Assembly: GCA_016124675.1 (NCBI GenBank)
Contig: WGNG01000021.1
Span: 62,001-126,000, forward strand
Reading direction: 5' to 3'
Length of the DNA: 64,000 nt
DNA from: Alphaproteobacteria bacterium
Lineage (GTDB): Bacteria; Pseudomonadota; Alphaproteobacteria; Caulobacterales; Maricaulaceae
Part shown: in pieces, positions 26,017 to 34,347 of the stretch
Layout: the number at the start of each line of letters is the position of its first letter
How positions within the stretch are numbered: position 1 is the stretch's first letter
The notes under the pieces: generated by a model
Told to the model about the DNA's origin: nothing
Seen by the model: the letters and a program-made list of their open reading frames with translations, nothing else
Database searches by the model: none
Position numbers and translations under genes: made by a program

Positions 26017-26637
26017 TCAAGGATGCAGGGCGTCGAAGGACAGGGCGAAGTTGGAGCCGCCGAATTCCTTCATCAGGCGGGCGTGCTCGGCCTCGCTGAT
26101 GCGCTGGATCTCGCACAGGCACCAGATATCGCCATCCCAGGTGAAGTGCGGGGTGTCCAGCGTCTTGATGTACGCGGTGCGGCCGGGGCTTTCGATGCGA
26201 TTGAGCGAGACGGTCATGGCGAGCTCGCCCTGGAAAATGCCGGTGCTTTCCCAACGCTCGGTGACGCAATCGACGTCCGGGCCGAACAGTCCGTAAATGC
26301 TGCGCCCGCGCAGATCGCTGGCTTCAACGCCGATCTCGCTCAGGGCGCGGGCGTTGAACTCGATGAACACCGCGCCCGGCCCCACCAGCGAGGCGGGCCA
26401 CAGCGCATTGCGCACCCGGGCGCGCGCCACCAGGTCCTGCTTGCCGGCCGCGCGCTGACGGTAGAGGTCGCGGATGCGCTGGCGCAGCCTGAAGGCGGGC
26501 GCATCCTGTCCGCGCTCCCAGCGCGACACCGTCGTCTGGTCCACACCCAGCCAGGACGCCAGCGCCGCCTGGGTCAGGTTTTCGCGCGCCCGCACGCTCT
26601 TGATGAGGCGCGGCCAGTAGCTTTCGCCCTCGATCAT
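26017..26637 (-). CDS. HTH (XRE-type) regulator with C-terminal PAS-like domain
   Basis: This 206-residue protein has an XRE helix-turn-helix at about residues 18-50 (LTQAALASWLGVDQTTVSRW) followed by a domain with PAS-like character (FIEFNARALSEIGVEASDLRG and IYGLFGPDVD). The start at 26637 is favoured by AAGGAG six bases upstream; another ATG lies nine codons earlier. It is divergent from a TonB receptor gene, with direct repeats between them, so it probably controls that receptor and itself in response to a small ligand. The ligand is unknown. Confidence 0.75.
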   Translation of the reverse strand: MIEGESYWPRLIKSVRARENLTQAALASWLGVDQTTVSRWERGQDAPAFRLRQRIRDLYRQRAAGKQDLVARARVRNALWPASLVGPGAVFIEFNARALSEIGVEASDLRGRSIYGLFGPDVDCVTERWESTGIFQGELAMTVSLNRIESPGRTAYIKTLDTPHFTWDGDIWCLCEIQRISEAEHARLMKEFGGSNFALSFDALHP

Positions 26638-26679
26638 CGAGGTCTCCTTGCTCTCCTCGCCCATTGTCCGCCCATCGTA

Positions 26680-26757
26680 TGACAGGTTCGTGACAGCCAG
26701 TTCCGGCCTGCGGTGCGCGGCTGTGCCGGTTTCCGGCTTTCAGGCGCTTTCAGGCGC
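26680..26757. promoter_or_regulatory. direct repeats in the regulator/TonB-receptor divergent region
   Basis: TGACAG occurs at 26680 and 26691 with an 11-base period, and TTTCAGGCGC occurs in tandem at 26738-26747 and 26748-26757. Spacings of one helical turn suggest operator half-sites for the adjacent HTH regulator. No cobalamin-riboswitch consensus was seen despite the BtuB-like receptor downstream. Confidence 0.4.
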
Positions 26758-26845
26758 TTGCGTTACGGAAAGTTTTCAGCGCCTTGGCGCCGGTGTCACA
26801 TCAATGATGCAAACCCTGCAGGCCATTTGGCCCAGGAGGGGACCC

Positions 26846-28861
26846 ATGACCCGTTTCAAGACCGCGATCCGTCTCGCCAGCTGTCTCATCGCCGTGAGCG
26901 CGCTCGCTCCGGCGGCCCATGCCGCATCGGAGGCCGGGCTCACCGCCGCCGGCCAGCAGGCGCAGGACGCCCAGACCGAGGCGCAGCGTAATGCGCGCGA
27001 GGCTGACACCATAACGGTCTACAGCCGCGTGCCCCAGCGGATCGACCAGGTGGGCTCGGCCGCCAGCCTGTTCACGGCCGAAGATATCGAGCTGCAGGAT
27101 TTGCGGGTGCTGGACGACGTGCTGCAGCGCCTGCCGGGGGTGGCGATCACGCGCTCGGGCGGGTTCGGCCAGAACACCCAGGTGCGCATGCGCGGCTTCA
27201 CCACCAAGCACACCCTGATCCTGGTGGACGGCGTGCGGATGAATAACCCGTCCGAGTTCTCCAACCAGTTCGGCATCTCCCACGTCATGCTGGACATGAT
27301 CGAGCGTGTCGAAGTGCTGCGCGGCCCGCAATCGGGCCTTTACGGCGCCGAGGCGGTGGCCGGCGTGATCTCGATCACCACGCGGCGCGGGCGCGGCGAG
27401 CCGGACTTCCGCCTGATGGGCGGCTATGGCACGCACAATACGGTGCAGGCTGGGCTCGGCTCCCAGGGCGAGATCGGCGATTTCGGCTATGCGGCGTCGC
27501 TCTCCCACATCGAGACCGACGGCATCTCCATCGCCAGCCGCGCGCCGGGCAATGTGGAGGATGACGGCTATCGCAACACCACGGCCTCGTTGAATCTGGA
27601 CTATCGCCCGCGCGAAGGTCTGGAGCTGCGCAGCGGCGTGCGCTTCTCCCAGGCCGTCAACGAAACCGACAATGCCTTCCTGTTCGGCAATCCGGTGCTG
27701 CCCAACTTCCTGTTCCAGGACTCAGCGGGCTATATCGACAGCGATCAGCTCATCCTGAACGCCGGCTTCAGGGCGGATTCGCTGGGCGGACGGCTCCTGC
27801 ATGACGGCCAGATCGCCTATACCCGCCTCGACAGCCTGAGCGAGGCGCCCAACAGCGCGTCTGACAGCGTGGGCGAGCGGCGTGAGCTGCAATACTTCGC
27901 CACCTGGCAGTTCGAAGGCGACAGCCGGTATCTCGGGCCGGACTCCTTCTTCCTCGCCGGGATCAATCATACCCGGGACAGCGCCCAGTTCCGCAGCCTG
28001 CGCGGCGCGCCGTTCGCGGCGATCGACGAAAGCGTGGAGAATCTCGGCGTCTACGCCAATTTCAACTGGCAGCTGGCGCAAGACCTGTTCATCTCGCTCA
28101 CCGGGCGTCATGACGAGAACGAGCTGTTCGGCGGCGTGCAAACAGGCCGCGCGGCCGTGTCCTGGGGCGTGCCGGAGACCCTGACCGGGCCGGTCAGCGT
28201 GCGCCTGCGCGGCTCCTACGGCACAGGCCGCGAGGCGCCGAGCCTGCGCCAGCTTCTGGGTCAGTCGGCGACCTTCCGGGGCAATCCGGATCTGCAGCCG
28301 GAGGAAACCTGGATGGTGGACGCCGGCATCGACCTGGTCTCGGCGGGCGGCGGCTATTCGCTGTCGGTGACGGGGTATCTGGGTGAAGCCGACAGAGGCA
28401 TCTTCTCGGTGTTCAATCCGGCGCTCGGCGTCAGCCAGCCGCAGAACATCGCCAGCGTGGTGGAGATGGACGGGATCGAGGTGGAGGCTGGCGCGCAACT
28501 GACCGGCTGGCTGGATCTGACCATGGCCTACACCAATGCGCGCTCGGTGGTCGCGGCGACCGGCGTGCAGCTGTTCGGCCGTCCCGAGCACGAGTTCAGC
28601 TTCGCCTTCACCGCCCGCCCGGCCGAGCGGGTGAGCCTGACCTTTGACGGCTATGCGCGCAGCGACTTCCTGTCGGACTTCCCCTCGACCTTCGCGATGC
28701 CGGGCTTTGAGCTGTTCAACGCCGCGGCGCGTTATCAGCTCACCGACGCGGTCACCCTGCAGGGCGCGGTGAAGAATATTCTCGACACCGAGTATGAGTA
28801 CAAGCTGGGCGACGGCGCCTACGGGCGCACATTCGATGTGCGCATCTCGGTGCGGTTCTAG
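26846..28861 (+). CDS. TonB-dependent receptor, BtuB-like
   Basis: This 671-residue outer-membrane receptor begins with a signal peptide (cleavage likely after SALAPAAHA) behind an AGGAGG site. The TonB-box region EADTITVYSRVP, a plug domain (LDDVLQRLPGVAITRSGG and LILVDGVRMNNP) and the plug end VLRGPQSGLYGAEAVAGVI are clear, followed by a beta barrel that ends in an aromatic residue (DVRISVRF). Size and plug resemble BtuB/siderophore-type receptors. The substrate is not evident. The downstream phosphodiesterase genes suggest an organophosphate, the BtuB likeness a corrinoid. Confidence 0.9.
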   Translation: MTRFKTAIRLASCLIAVSALAPAAHAASEAGLTAAGQQAQDAQTEAQRNAREADTITVYSRVPQRIDQVGSAASLFTAEDIELQDLRVLDDVLQRLPGVAITRSGGFGQNTQVRMRGFTTKHTLILVDGVRMNNPSEFSNQFGISHVMLDMIERVEVLRGPQSGLYGAEAVAGVISITTRRGRGEPDFRLMGGYGTHNTVQAGLGSQGEIGDFGYAASLSHIETDGISIASRAPGNVEDDGYRNTTASLNLDYRPREGLELRSGVRFSQAVNETDNAFLFGNPVLPNFLFQDSAGYIDSDQLILNAGFRADSLGGRLLHDGQIAYTRLDSLSEAPNSASDSVGERRELQYFATWQFEGDSRYLGPDSFFLAGINHTRDSAQFRSLRGAPFAAIDESVENLGVYANFNWQLAQDLFISLTGRHDENELFGGVQTGRAAVSWGVPETLTGPVSVRLRGSYGTGREAPSLRQLLGQSATFRGNPDLQPEETWMVDAGIDLVSAGGGYSLSVTGYLGEADRGIFSVFNPALGVSQPQNIASVVEMDGIEVEAGAQLTGWLDLTMAYTNARSVVAATGVQLFGRPEHEFSFAFTARPAERVSLTFDGYARSDFLSDFPSTFAMPGFELFNAAARYQLTDAVTLQGAVKNILDTEYEYKLGDGAYGRTFDVRISVRF

Positions 28862-28904
28862 TTCTGACCGACTGCAGACCAGAAGCCAGAGACAGGATGA
28901 TCCG

Positions 28905-29948
28905 ATGAAGACGACCCTTTTGGCGTCCGCCGCCGTCACCTGCCTCTGGCTTGCCGCCTGTTCGGCGCCGCAAGACGCGCCTGAAGCGCCCCCGCCGTCC
29001 GAACCGGAGGCGGCGTCGCCGCAGGGCGCCGCGTCCGCGCCGGACGTCCCGTCTTCGCCGGAGCAGTCCGCCCGCGCGGCCCTGCCCGAGCCGCTGATCC
29101 TGGCGGTGGCGCCGGAAGGCCAGATCATACCGGACGTGCTGCGCTGCCTGCATGACCAGGGCGCGGCGCTGATCAGCGCCCATCGCGGTGGCTGGGGGCC
29201 GGGCTATCCGGAGAACGCCATCGAGACGGCTGCGCACACCCTGTCGCGCGGGCCGATGATCCTGGAGATTGATGTCAGGCGCACGGCCGACGGGGTGATC
29301 ATCGCGCTGCATGACGATACGCTGGAGCGCACGACCACCGGCGAAGGCGTTGTGAGCGAGATGAATTTCGCTGATCTTGCGGATGTGCGGCTTGTTGATG
29401 AAGACGGGGCCGTGACCGGTTTTGCCATTCCCTCCCTTGAAGAGGTTCTGGACTGGGCGCGCGGACGCGCCTTCGTGCAGCTGGACGTGAAATCCACCGT
29501 GCCGGTGGAAGAGGTGGCCGCCGCCGTGGTGGCGGCTGACGCCATCGGCTACGCGGCGGTGATCGTCTACACCGGTAAAGAGGCGATCCGGGCTGCGGGT
29601 GTTGATCCGCGTGTCGCCATTTCGGTGGAAATCCAGGATCGCGAGCGGCTTGACGCCCTGATGGCCGCCGGCGTGGCGCCGCAGCGGCTGATGGCGTGGA
29701 CCGGGGTGCATCGCGCACCGGTTCCGGATATCTGGGACATGCTGCACGCGGCCGACATCCCGGTCGCGTTTGGCGCGCTCTGGTATATCGACGCAGACGT
29801 GCGCGCGAGCGGCGACGCCTCCATATATCGCGAGATCGCCGATGGCGGCGTGGCGGTGATCGCCACCGACATACACTGGACCGCGTATGAGGCGCTCAGT
29901 GAACGCCAGGACACGATCGCTGCGTTCCGGGCCTGCACGGCGGGGTGA
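28905..29948 (+). CDS. glycerophosphodiester phosphodiesterase family lipoprotein
   Basis: This 347-residue protein has a lipobox at LWLAACSAP and a Pro/Glu/Ala-rich linker, then a GDPD TIM-barrel domain. Catalytic and metal-binding elements are visible: SAHRGGWGPGYPENAIETA, ILEIDVRRTADGVIIALHDD and LERTTTGEG. It should hydrolyse glycerophosphodiesters to glycerol-3-phosphate and an alcohol at the cell surface or periplasm. It follows the TonB receptor by 43 bp in the same direction, so joint expression is likely. The lipid anchor lets it act near imported substrates. Confidence 0.9.
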   Translation: MKTTLLASAAVTCLWLAACSAPQDAPEAPPPSEPEAASPQGAASAPDVPSSPEQSARAALPEPLILAVAPEGQIIPDVLRCLHDQGAALISAHRGGWGPGYPENAIETAAHTLSRGPMILEIDVRRTADGVIIALHDDTLERTTTGEGVVSEMNFADLADVRLVDEDGAVTGFAIPSLEEVLDWARGRAFVQLDVKSTVPVEEVAAAVVAADAIGYAAVIVYTGKEAIRAAGVDPRVAISVEIQDRERLDALMAAGVAPQRLMAWTGVHRAPVPDIWDMLHAADIPVAFGALWYIDADVRASGDASIYREIADGGVAVIATDIHWTAYEALSERQDTIAAFRACTAG

Positions 29949-30118
29949 GCCGACGGGCGCAGGCAGCGCAGCGGCGGCAAAATTGTCGCGCTGCACGATC
30001 AACCGCTTGCGCCGAATTTGGCGGTGCGGCGCGTAAAATCGCCCGGAGCGGCCTTCTGTTTTCCGCGCCGATGGGGTATGGCGCAGGCATCATCGCCCTT
30101 GCAACGAAGAGCCCCCAC

Positions 30119-31135
30119 ATGACCTGCAGACGTCCCATGCCGTGGATTCACGCCGGTAGCGCGCTCGCCGCCGCCTTGCTCATCGCCTGCTCGCCGGAAG
30201 CGGCGGCGCCTGAAACGTCCGCAGAGCCGGCCCCGGTCAGCCAGGACGCGCCCGCCGGCCAGGACGCCCCGGCCCCGGAAACAGCCCCCGAGCCTGCGCC
30301 CGCTGAAGCCGCCCAGCCCACCGGCGGGGAGGCTGTGGCCGGGAGCGACATCGCCGTGCGCTTTGCGGTGCTGGGCGACGCCGAGCCCAAGCCGTGCGCG
30401 CTGTTCCCCGGCGTGGAAGCGGCGGTGCTGGACGTGAACGCGCTGGCGCAAGCGGGCCGGATCGATTTTGTCCTGGGCGTCGGCGATCTCGCCCACAAGG
30501 GCACCGAGATCCAGTACGAGAACGTCACCCCCGCCCTGCAGTCGCTGACTGCGCCCTTCTATCCCATCATGGGCAATGAGGAGCATGGCGACACGGTGGA
30601 GCGCTATCTGGAGTTCGCCGGCCAGTGGAACCCGGAGGTGACCGAGGTCAGCTATACGCTGGAGCGCGGCCCGGTGACCTTCGTGATGGCCTCGCCCGAT
30701 TTCAGCCGCCAGTTCAGTGATGAAGGCATTGACTGGATCCTGGAGCAGGTGCGCGCGGCCGCGCCCCGCCCGGTCTTCCTGGTGGTGCACAGCGCGCAGA
30801 TGGGCGTCTATTCGGCCGAGCCGGACAAGGGCGTTGAGAACCCGCGCTTCCTCGAGATCGTGGCCGAGCCCAATCTGGCGGCGGTGATTTCCGGCGATCT
30901 GCACATGGACATGAACCGGGTGGAGCATTCGCTGGAGATCGACGGCGTGCACTATCTGCACATCCCGGGTCTCGAGCGCACCAAAATTCCTGACGAGACC
31001 ACCCACACGCCGATGTTCCGCGTGTTCACGATCACCAATGAGGGCGAGGTTCTGGTGGATACGTATGAGACCGGCGTGTCCGGGCCGCTGGAGCGTCACG
31101 CCTACAGCTTCTCCCTGAGCGACGGCGCGCGCTAG
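30119..31135 (+). CDS. calcineurin-like metallophosphoesterase lipoprotein
   Basis: This 338-residue protein has a signal with lipobox LLIACSPE and a long Ala/Pro/Glu linker, then a metallophosphoesterase domain. Metal-site segments are AVLGDAEPKP, FVLGVGDLAHKG, PIMGNEEHGD, LVVHSAQMG and ISGDLHMD. The GNH and GHxH motifs of the family are altered (GNEEH, GDLH), so activity or metal preference may differ. It lies downstream of the GDPD gene and may work with it in phosphorus scavenging. The start could also be at 30137. Confidence 0.8.
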   Translation: MTCRRPMPWIHAGSALAAALLIACSPEAAAPETSAEPAPVSQDAPAGQDAPAPETAPEPAPAEAAQPTGGEAVAGSDIAVRFAVLGDAEPKPCALFPGVEAAVLDVNALAQAGRIDFVLGVGDLAHKGTEIQYENVTPALQSLTAPFYPIMGNEEHGDTVERYLEFAGQWNPEVTEVSYTLERGPVTFVMASPDFSRQFSDEGIDWILEQVRAAAPRPVFLVVHSAQMGVYSAEPDKGVENPRFLEIVAEPNLAAVISGDLHMDMNRVEHSLEIDGVHYLHIPGLERTKIPDETTHTPMFRVFTITNEGEVLVDTYETGVSGPLERHAYSFSLSDGAR

Positions 31136-31362
31136 ACGCGTCGGCCTCAGACGGCCTCCCTGACAGCCCTGTGCGCCTTGGATCACATCCGGCGCGCGGG
31201 GCTTTCTTGTGGACCGGGCGCGGGCCTCAGATACGGTCTGTCTTTCCCTGCCGCGCCGCGTTTTGTTCATCGATCCGTCACGGACGTGAAGCGGTGCTGT
31301 CAAATTCACGGAATAACGTTGAAGCCCATCGGGTGCGTTGGGCGCCCTGTACGGGGGCATTC

Positions 31363-34182
31363 ATGACACGATTTGCACACATGCTCGGAGCCGCGTCTGT
31401 GCTGGCGCTGGCGGCCGCCGCGGCCGCGAACGCTGCAGAGATTACGGGGCGGGTCACCGAAGCGACCGGAACGATTGGCCTTCAAGGCGCGATCGTGCGG
31501 ATCGTCGAGACCGGCCAGACCGCCACCACGAACCAGGACGGAACCTACCGCTTCGCCAATGTCCGCCCGGGCGACTACACCGTGCGCGTGAGCTATCTGG
31601 GCGCAGAGGACATGGTGCGCGGCGTGGTGCTCTCGAGCGAAAGCGAAACCGTCGAGACCAGCTTCCGCATCGGCGCCGATCTGTCGGTCACTGACAACGT
31701 GCTGGTGATCGGCCAGCGCGGCCAGCTGACCAGCGCGATCAACCGTCAGCGCTCAGCCGATTCGGTGCTGACGGTTCTGTCGGCTGACGCCATCGGCGCC
31801 ATCCCGGACGAAAACGTCGCCGAAGCGGCGCGCCGCGCGCCGGGCGTCAACGTGCTCAATGATCAGGGGGAGGGCCGCTTCGTCTCGATCCGCGGCCTGG
31901 ATCCGAATTTCGTGACGTCAAGCTTCAACGGCGTGCGCCTGCCTTCGCCGGAGGCGGGCGACCGCCAGGTGCCGCTGGACGTGATCGATTCCGAGGTGCT
32001 GGCCGCCATCGCCATCTCCAAGACGCTGACGCCGGACATGAATGGCGACACGGTGGGCGGCAATATCGAGATCGAGACCCTGTCAGGCCTCAGCCGTGCC
32101 GAGCGCCTGGCGCGCCTTAACCTGGCCGGGATCTACACCGACCTCGTTGAGGAGACCGGGTACCGCGGCTCGCTGACCTTCGCTGACCAGTTCGCTGACG
32201 GCCGGTTCGGCCTCGCCGTCTCGCTGGCTCACCAGAACCGCCCCTTCGGTTCGGACAATCTGGAGACCGGGGCGGAGTGGGAGACGAGCCCCGCCTTCTA
32301 TCCGCTGGAAGTGGAGCTGCGCGACTATCTGGTCGAGCGGGAGCGCACCACGCTGGCGCTCAATCTCGACTTTGCGCCGGATGACAACACCCGGCTCTAT
32401 ATCCGCTCTCTTTTTTCTGACTTCTCCGACCAGGAATACCGCACCACGGCGGTGATTCCGTTCGAAGACGGCGTTCTGGACCCGTCAAGCGCAGGCAACA
32501 ACGCGATCATCCGCGCGGAACCCGGCGATGAGATCGAAATCGAGCGCGAGCTGAAAGACCGGCTTGAAATCCAGCGCATCTACTCGGTCGCGGTCGGCGG
32601 CGAGCGCACGGCGGGCCTGTGGACCTTCAATGCCCAGGGCGCCTACTCCCAGGCCGAGGAGATCGAGGACAACGCCCTTTACAGCGTGTTCGTGCAGGAA
32701 TTCGACACCGGGGCCTTCACCATCGATTCCAGCGATGGCGAGCTGCCGCGGATTTCTCTCGACGGCGCGGCTGCGGGCCTGTGGAATGACGCGTCCGGCT
32801 ACGAATTTGACGGATTCGAACTGGTCGATGGCGTCAGCCGCGACGAGGAGTGGACGTTCGATTTCGACGCCGAGCGCGAAATCTCCCTGTTCGGCGGCTC
32901 CGGCTTCATCAAGTTCGGCGCTGCAGCGCGCCTGCGCGAGAAGGGCTACGAGGCGGATGTGACCTTCTTTGAGGATTTCGCGGGCGGCGACCTGTTCCTG
33001 TCCCAGTTCCTCGGAGAGGTGGACTATTCGCTGGCGACGTTCGGCCCGGCGGTCGACGGCCCGGCGATGCGCACCTTCTTCAACAATAATCGCGGCCAGT
33101 TCGATATCGACGATATCGACACCGCGATCGACAGCAATGCCGAGACCTACTCCGCCCAGGAAGACGTGTTCGCCGGCTATCTGATGCACACGCTTGATCG
33201 CGATGCGCTGACCGTCGTGTACGGGGTGCGCGTGGAGCACACCGATTTCACCTCGACCGGCAATCAGGTTGACATCATTGAAGGCGGTGAGACGGTCAAT
33301 GGCGTGTTCTATGCCGATGACACGGTGCTGGTATCGCAGATCAATGCGTCCAACCAGTACACCGACTGGCTGCCCAGCGTGAATGTCCGATACGAGTTTA
33401 ATGACCGGCTGATCGGGCGCGCCGCCTATTTCGCCTCTATCGTGCGTCCGAACCCGGAACAGGCGACGGCGCGGGTTGCGATCGAGCGCTCGGGCGGCGA
33501 TGTCGAGGGCGAGGCCGGCAATCCCGATCTGGTGCGGGCGCAGGCGGACAATTTCGATCTGGCGATTGAATACTATCCCAATAACGACTCCGTGCTCTCG
33601 GCAAACCTGTTCTACAAGCGCATAGAGAACTTCATCGGCGAGACCACGTTTGACAATACGGTGGTCAATGGCGTCTTGTTCGACGAAGTGTCCACCTTCA
33701 TCAATCTCGATGACGCCGAGCTAATGGGCATCGAGCTCAATTACCAGCAGGCGCTGACCATGCTGCCGGGGCTGTTGTCCGATCTGATCGTCTCGGCGAA
33801 CTATACCTATGTCGACTCCGAAGTGACCCTGCCCGACGGACGCACCATCACCGTCCCGGGCCAGGCGCAGAACGTCGCGAGCCTGATCCTGGGCTACGAG
33901 AACGGGCCGGTGGATTTGCGTGCCGCGCTGACCTATCGCGACCGTTTCCTGGACGGCATCAATGAAGGCGGCGACGGCGTCGACCGCTTCGCGCAGGATC
34001 ATCTCGGCCTCGACCTGGCGCTCGGGCTCCGTTTCAGCGAGCAGCTGCGCGCCTTCCTGGAGTTCAAGAATCTGCGCGACGAACCTTTCGTCGCCGTGGT
34101 GAACCAGGGCGGCCGCAATCTGAACTCCCAGTACGAGGAATATGGCTGGTCCGCCCTGTTCGGGGTCCAGCTCACCTACTAG
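31363..34182 (+). CDS. large TonB-dependent receptor with N-terminal regulatory-like domain
   Basis: This 939-residue receptor has a signal peptide (cleaved near ANAAE), then a carboxypeptidase-regulatory-like domain (EITGRVTEATGTIGLQGAIV, about residues 25-105), a TonB-box-like VLVIGQRGQL, a plug with VAEAARRAPGVNVLNDQGEG and RGLDPNFVTSSFNGVRLP, and a barrel ending in FGVQLTY. This architecture is common in Caulobacter-like oligotrophs for polysaccharide or oligomer uptake. A strong terminator follows. Substrate unknown. A phosphorylated or peptide-like substrate is possible given its neighbours. Confidence 0.9.
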   Translation: MTRFAHMLGAASVLALAAAAAANAAEITGRVTEATGTIGLQGAIVRIVETGQTATTNQDGTYRFANVRPGDYTVRVSYLGAEDMVRGVVLSSESETVETSFRIGADLSVTDNVLVIGQRGQLTSAINRQRSADSVLTVLSADAIGAIPDENVAEAARRAPGVNVLNDQGEGRFVSIRGLDPNFVTSSFNGVRLPSPEAGDRQVPLDVIDSEVLAAIAISKTLTPDMNGDTVGGNIEIETLSGLSRAERLARLNLAGIYTDLVEETGYRGSLTFADQFADGRFGLAVSLAHQNRPFGSDNLETGAEWETSPAFYPLEVELRDYLVERERTTLALNLDFAPDDNTRLYIRSLFSDFSDQEYRTTAVIPFEDGVLDPSSAGNNAIIRAEPGDEIEIERELKDRLEIQRIYSVAVGGERTAGLWTFNAQGAYSQAEEIEDNALYSVFVQEFDTGAFTIDSSDGELPRISLDGAAAGLWNDASGYEFDGFELVDGVSRDEEWTFDFDAEREISLFGGSGFIKFGAAARLREKGYEADVTFFEDFAGGDLFLSQFLGEVDYSLATFGPAVDGPAMRTFFNNNRGQFDIDDIDTAIDSNAETYSAQEDVFAGYLMHTLDRDALTVVYGVRVEHTDFTSTGNQVDIIEGGETVNGVFYADDTVLVSQINASNQYTDWLPSVNVRYEFNDRLIGRAAYFASIVRPNPEQATARVAIERSGGDVEGEAGNPDLVRAQADNFDLAIEYYPNNDSVLSANLFYKRIENFIGETTFDNTVVNGVLFDEVSTFINLDDAELMGIELNYQQALTMLPGLLSDLIVSANYTYVDSEVTLPDGRTITVPGQAQNVASLILGYENGPVDLRAALTYRDRFLDGINEGGDGVDRFAQDHLGLDLALGLRFSEQLRAFLEFKNLRDEPFVAVVNQGGRNLNSQYEEYGWSALFGVQLTY

Positions 34183-34206
34183 GCTGGCTTGCCGTCACTG
34201 GCCTGC

Positions 34207-34240
34207 AATGCCCCCCGGAACCTCAATTCCGGGGGGCATT
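34207..34240 (+). terminator. strong hairpin terminator after the TonB receptor gene
   Basis: A perfect 14-bp stem (34207-34220 with 34227-34240, six-base loop) lies 24 bp after the receptor stop. The T-run is short. It separates the receptor from the peptide-binding lipoprotein gene. Confidence 0.8.
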
Positions 34241-34347
34241 TGCGATAGGCAGATTTCGGCGCATCTGCGGTGGCCGGGCGCCGCCGCGGACACGCGCCCT
34301 TGCTGCTCCGAGGCGCCGCGTCCAATCTGGCGCGAAGGGAACATGTG

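Noticed and set aside
26665-26845. Cobalamin riboswitch upstream of the BtuB-like receptor
   Set aside because: No conserved B12-box sequence or matching fold was seen; the region instead holds short direct repeats.
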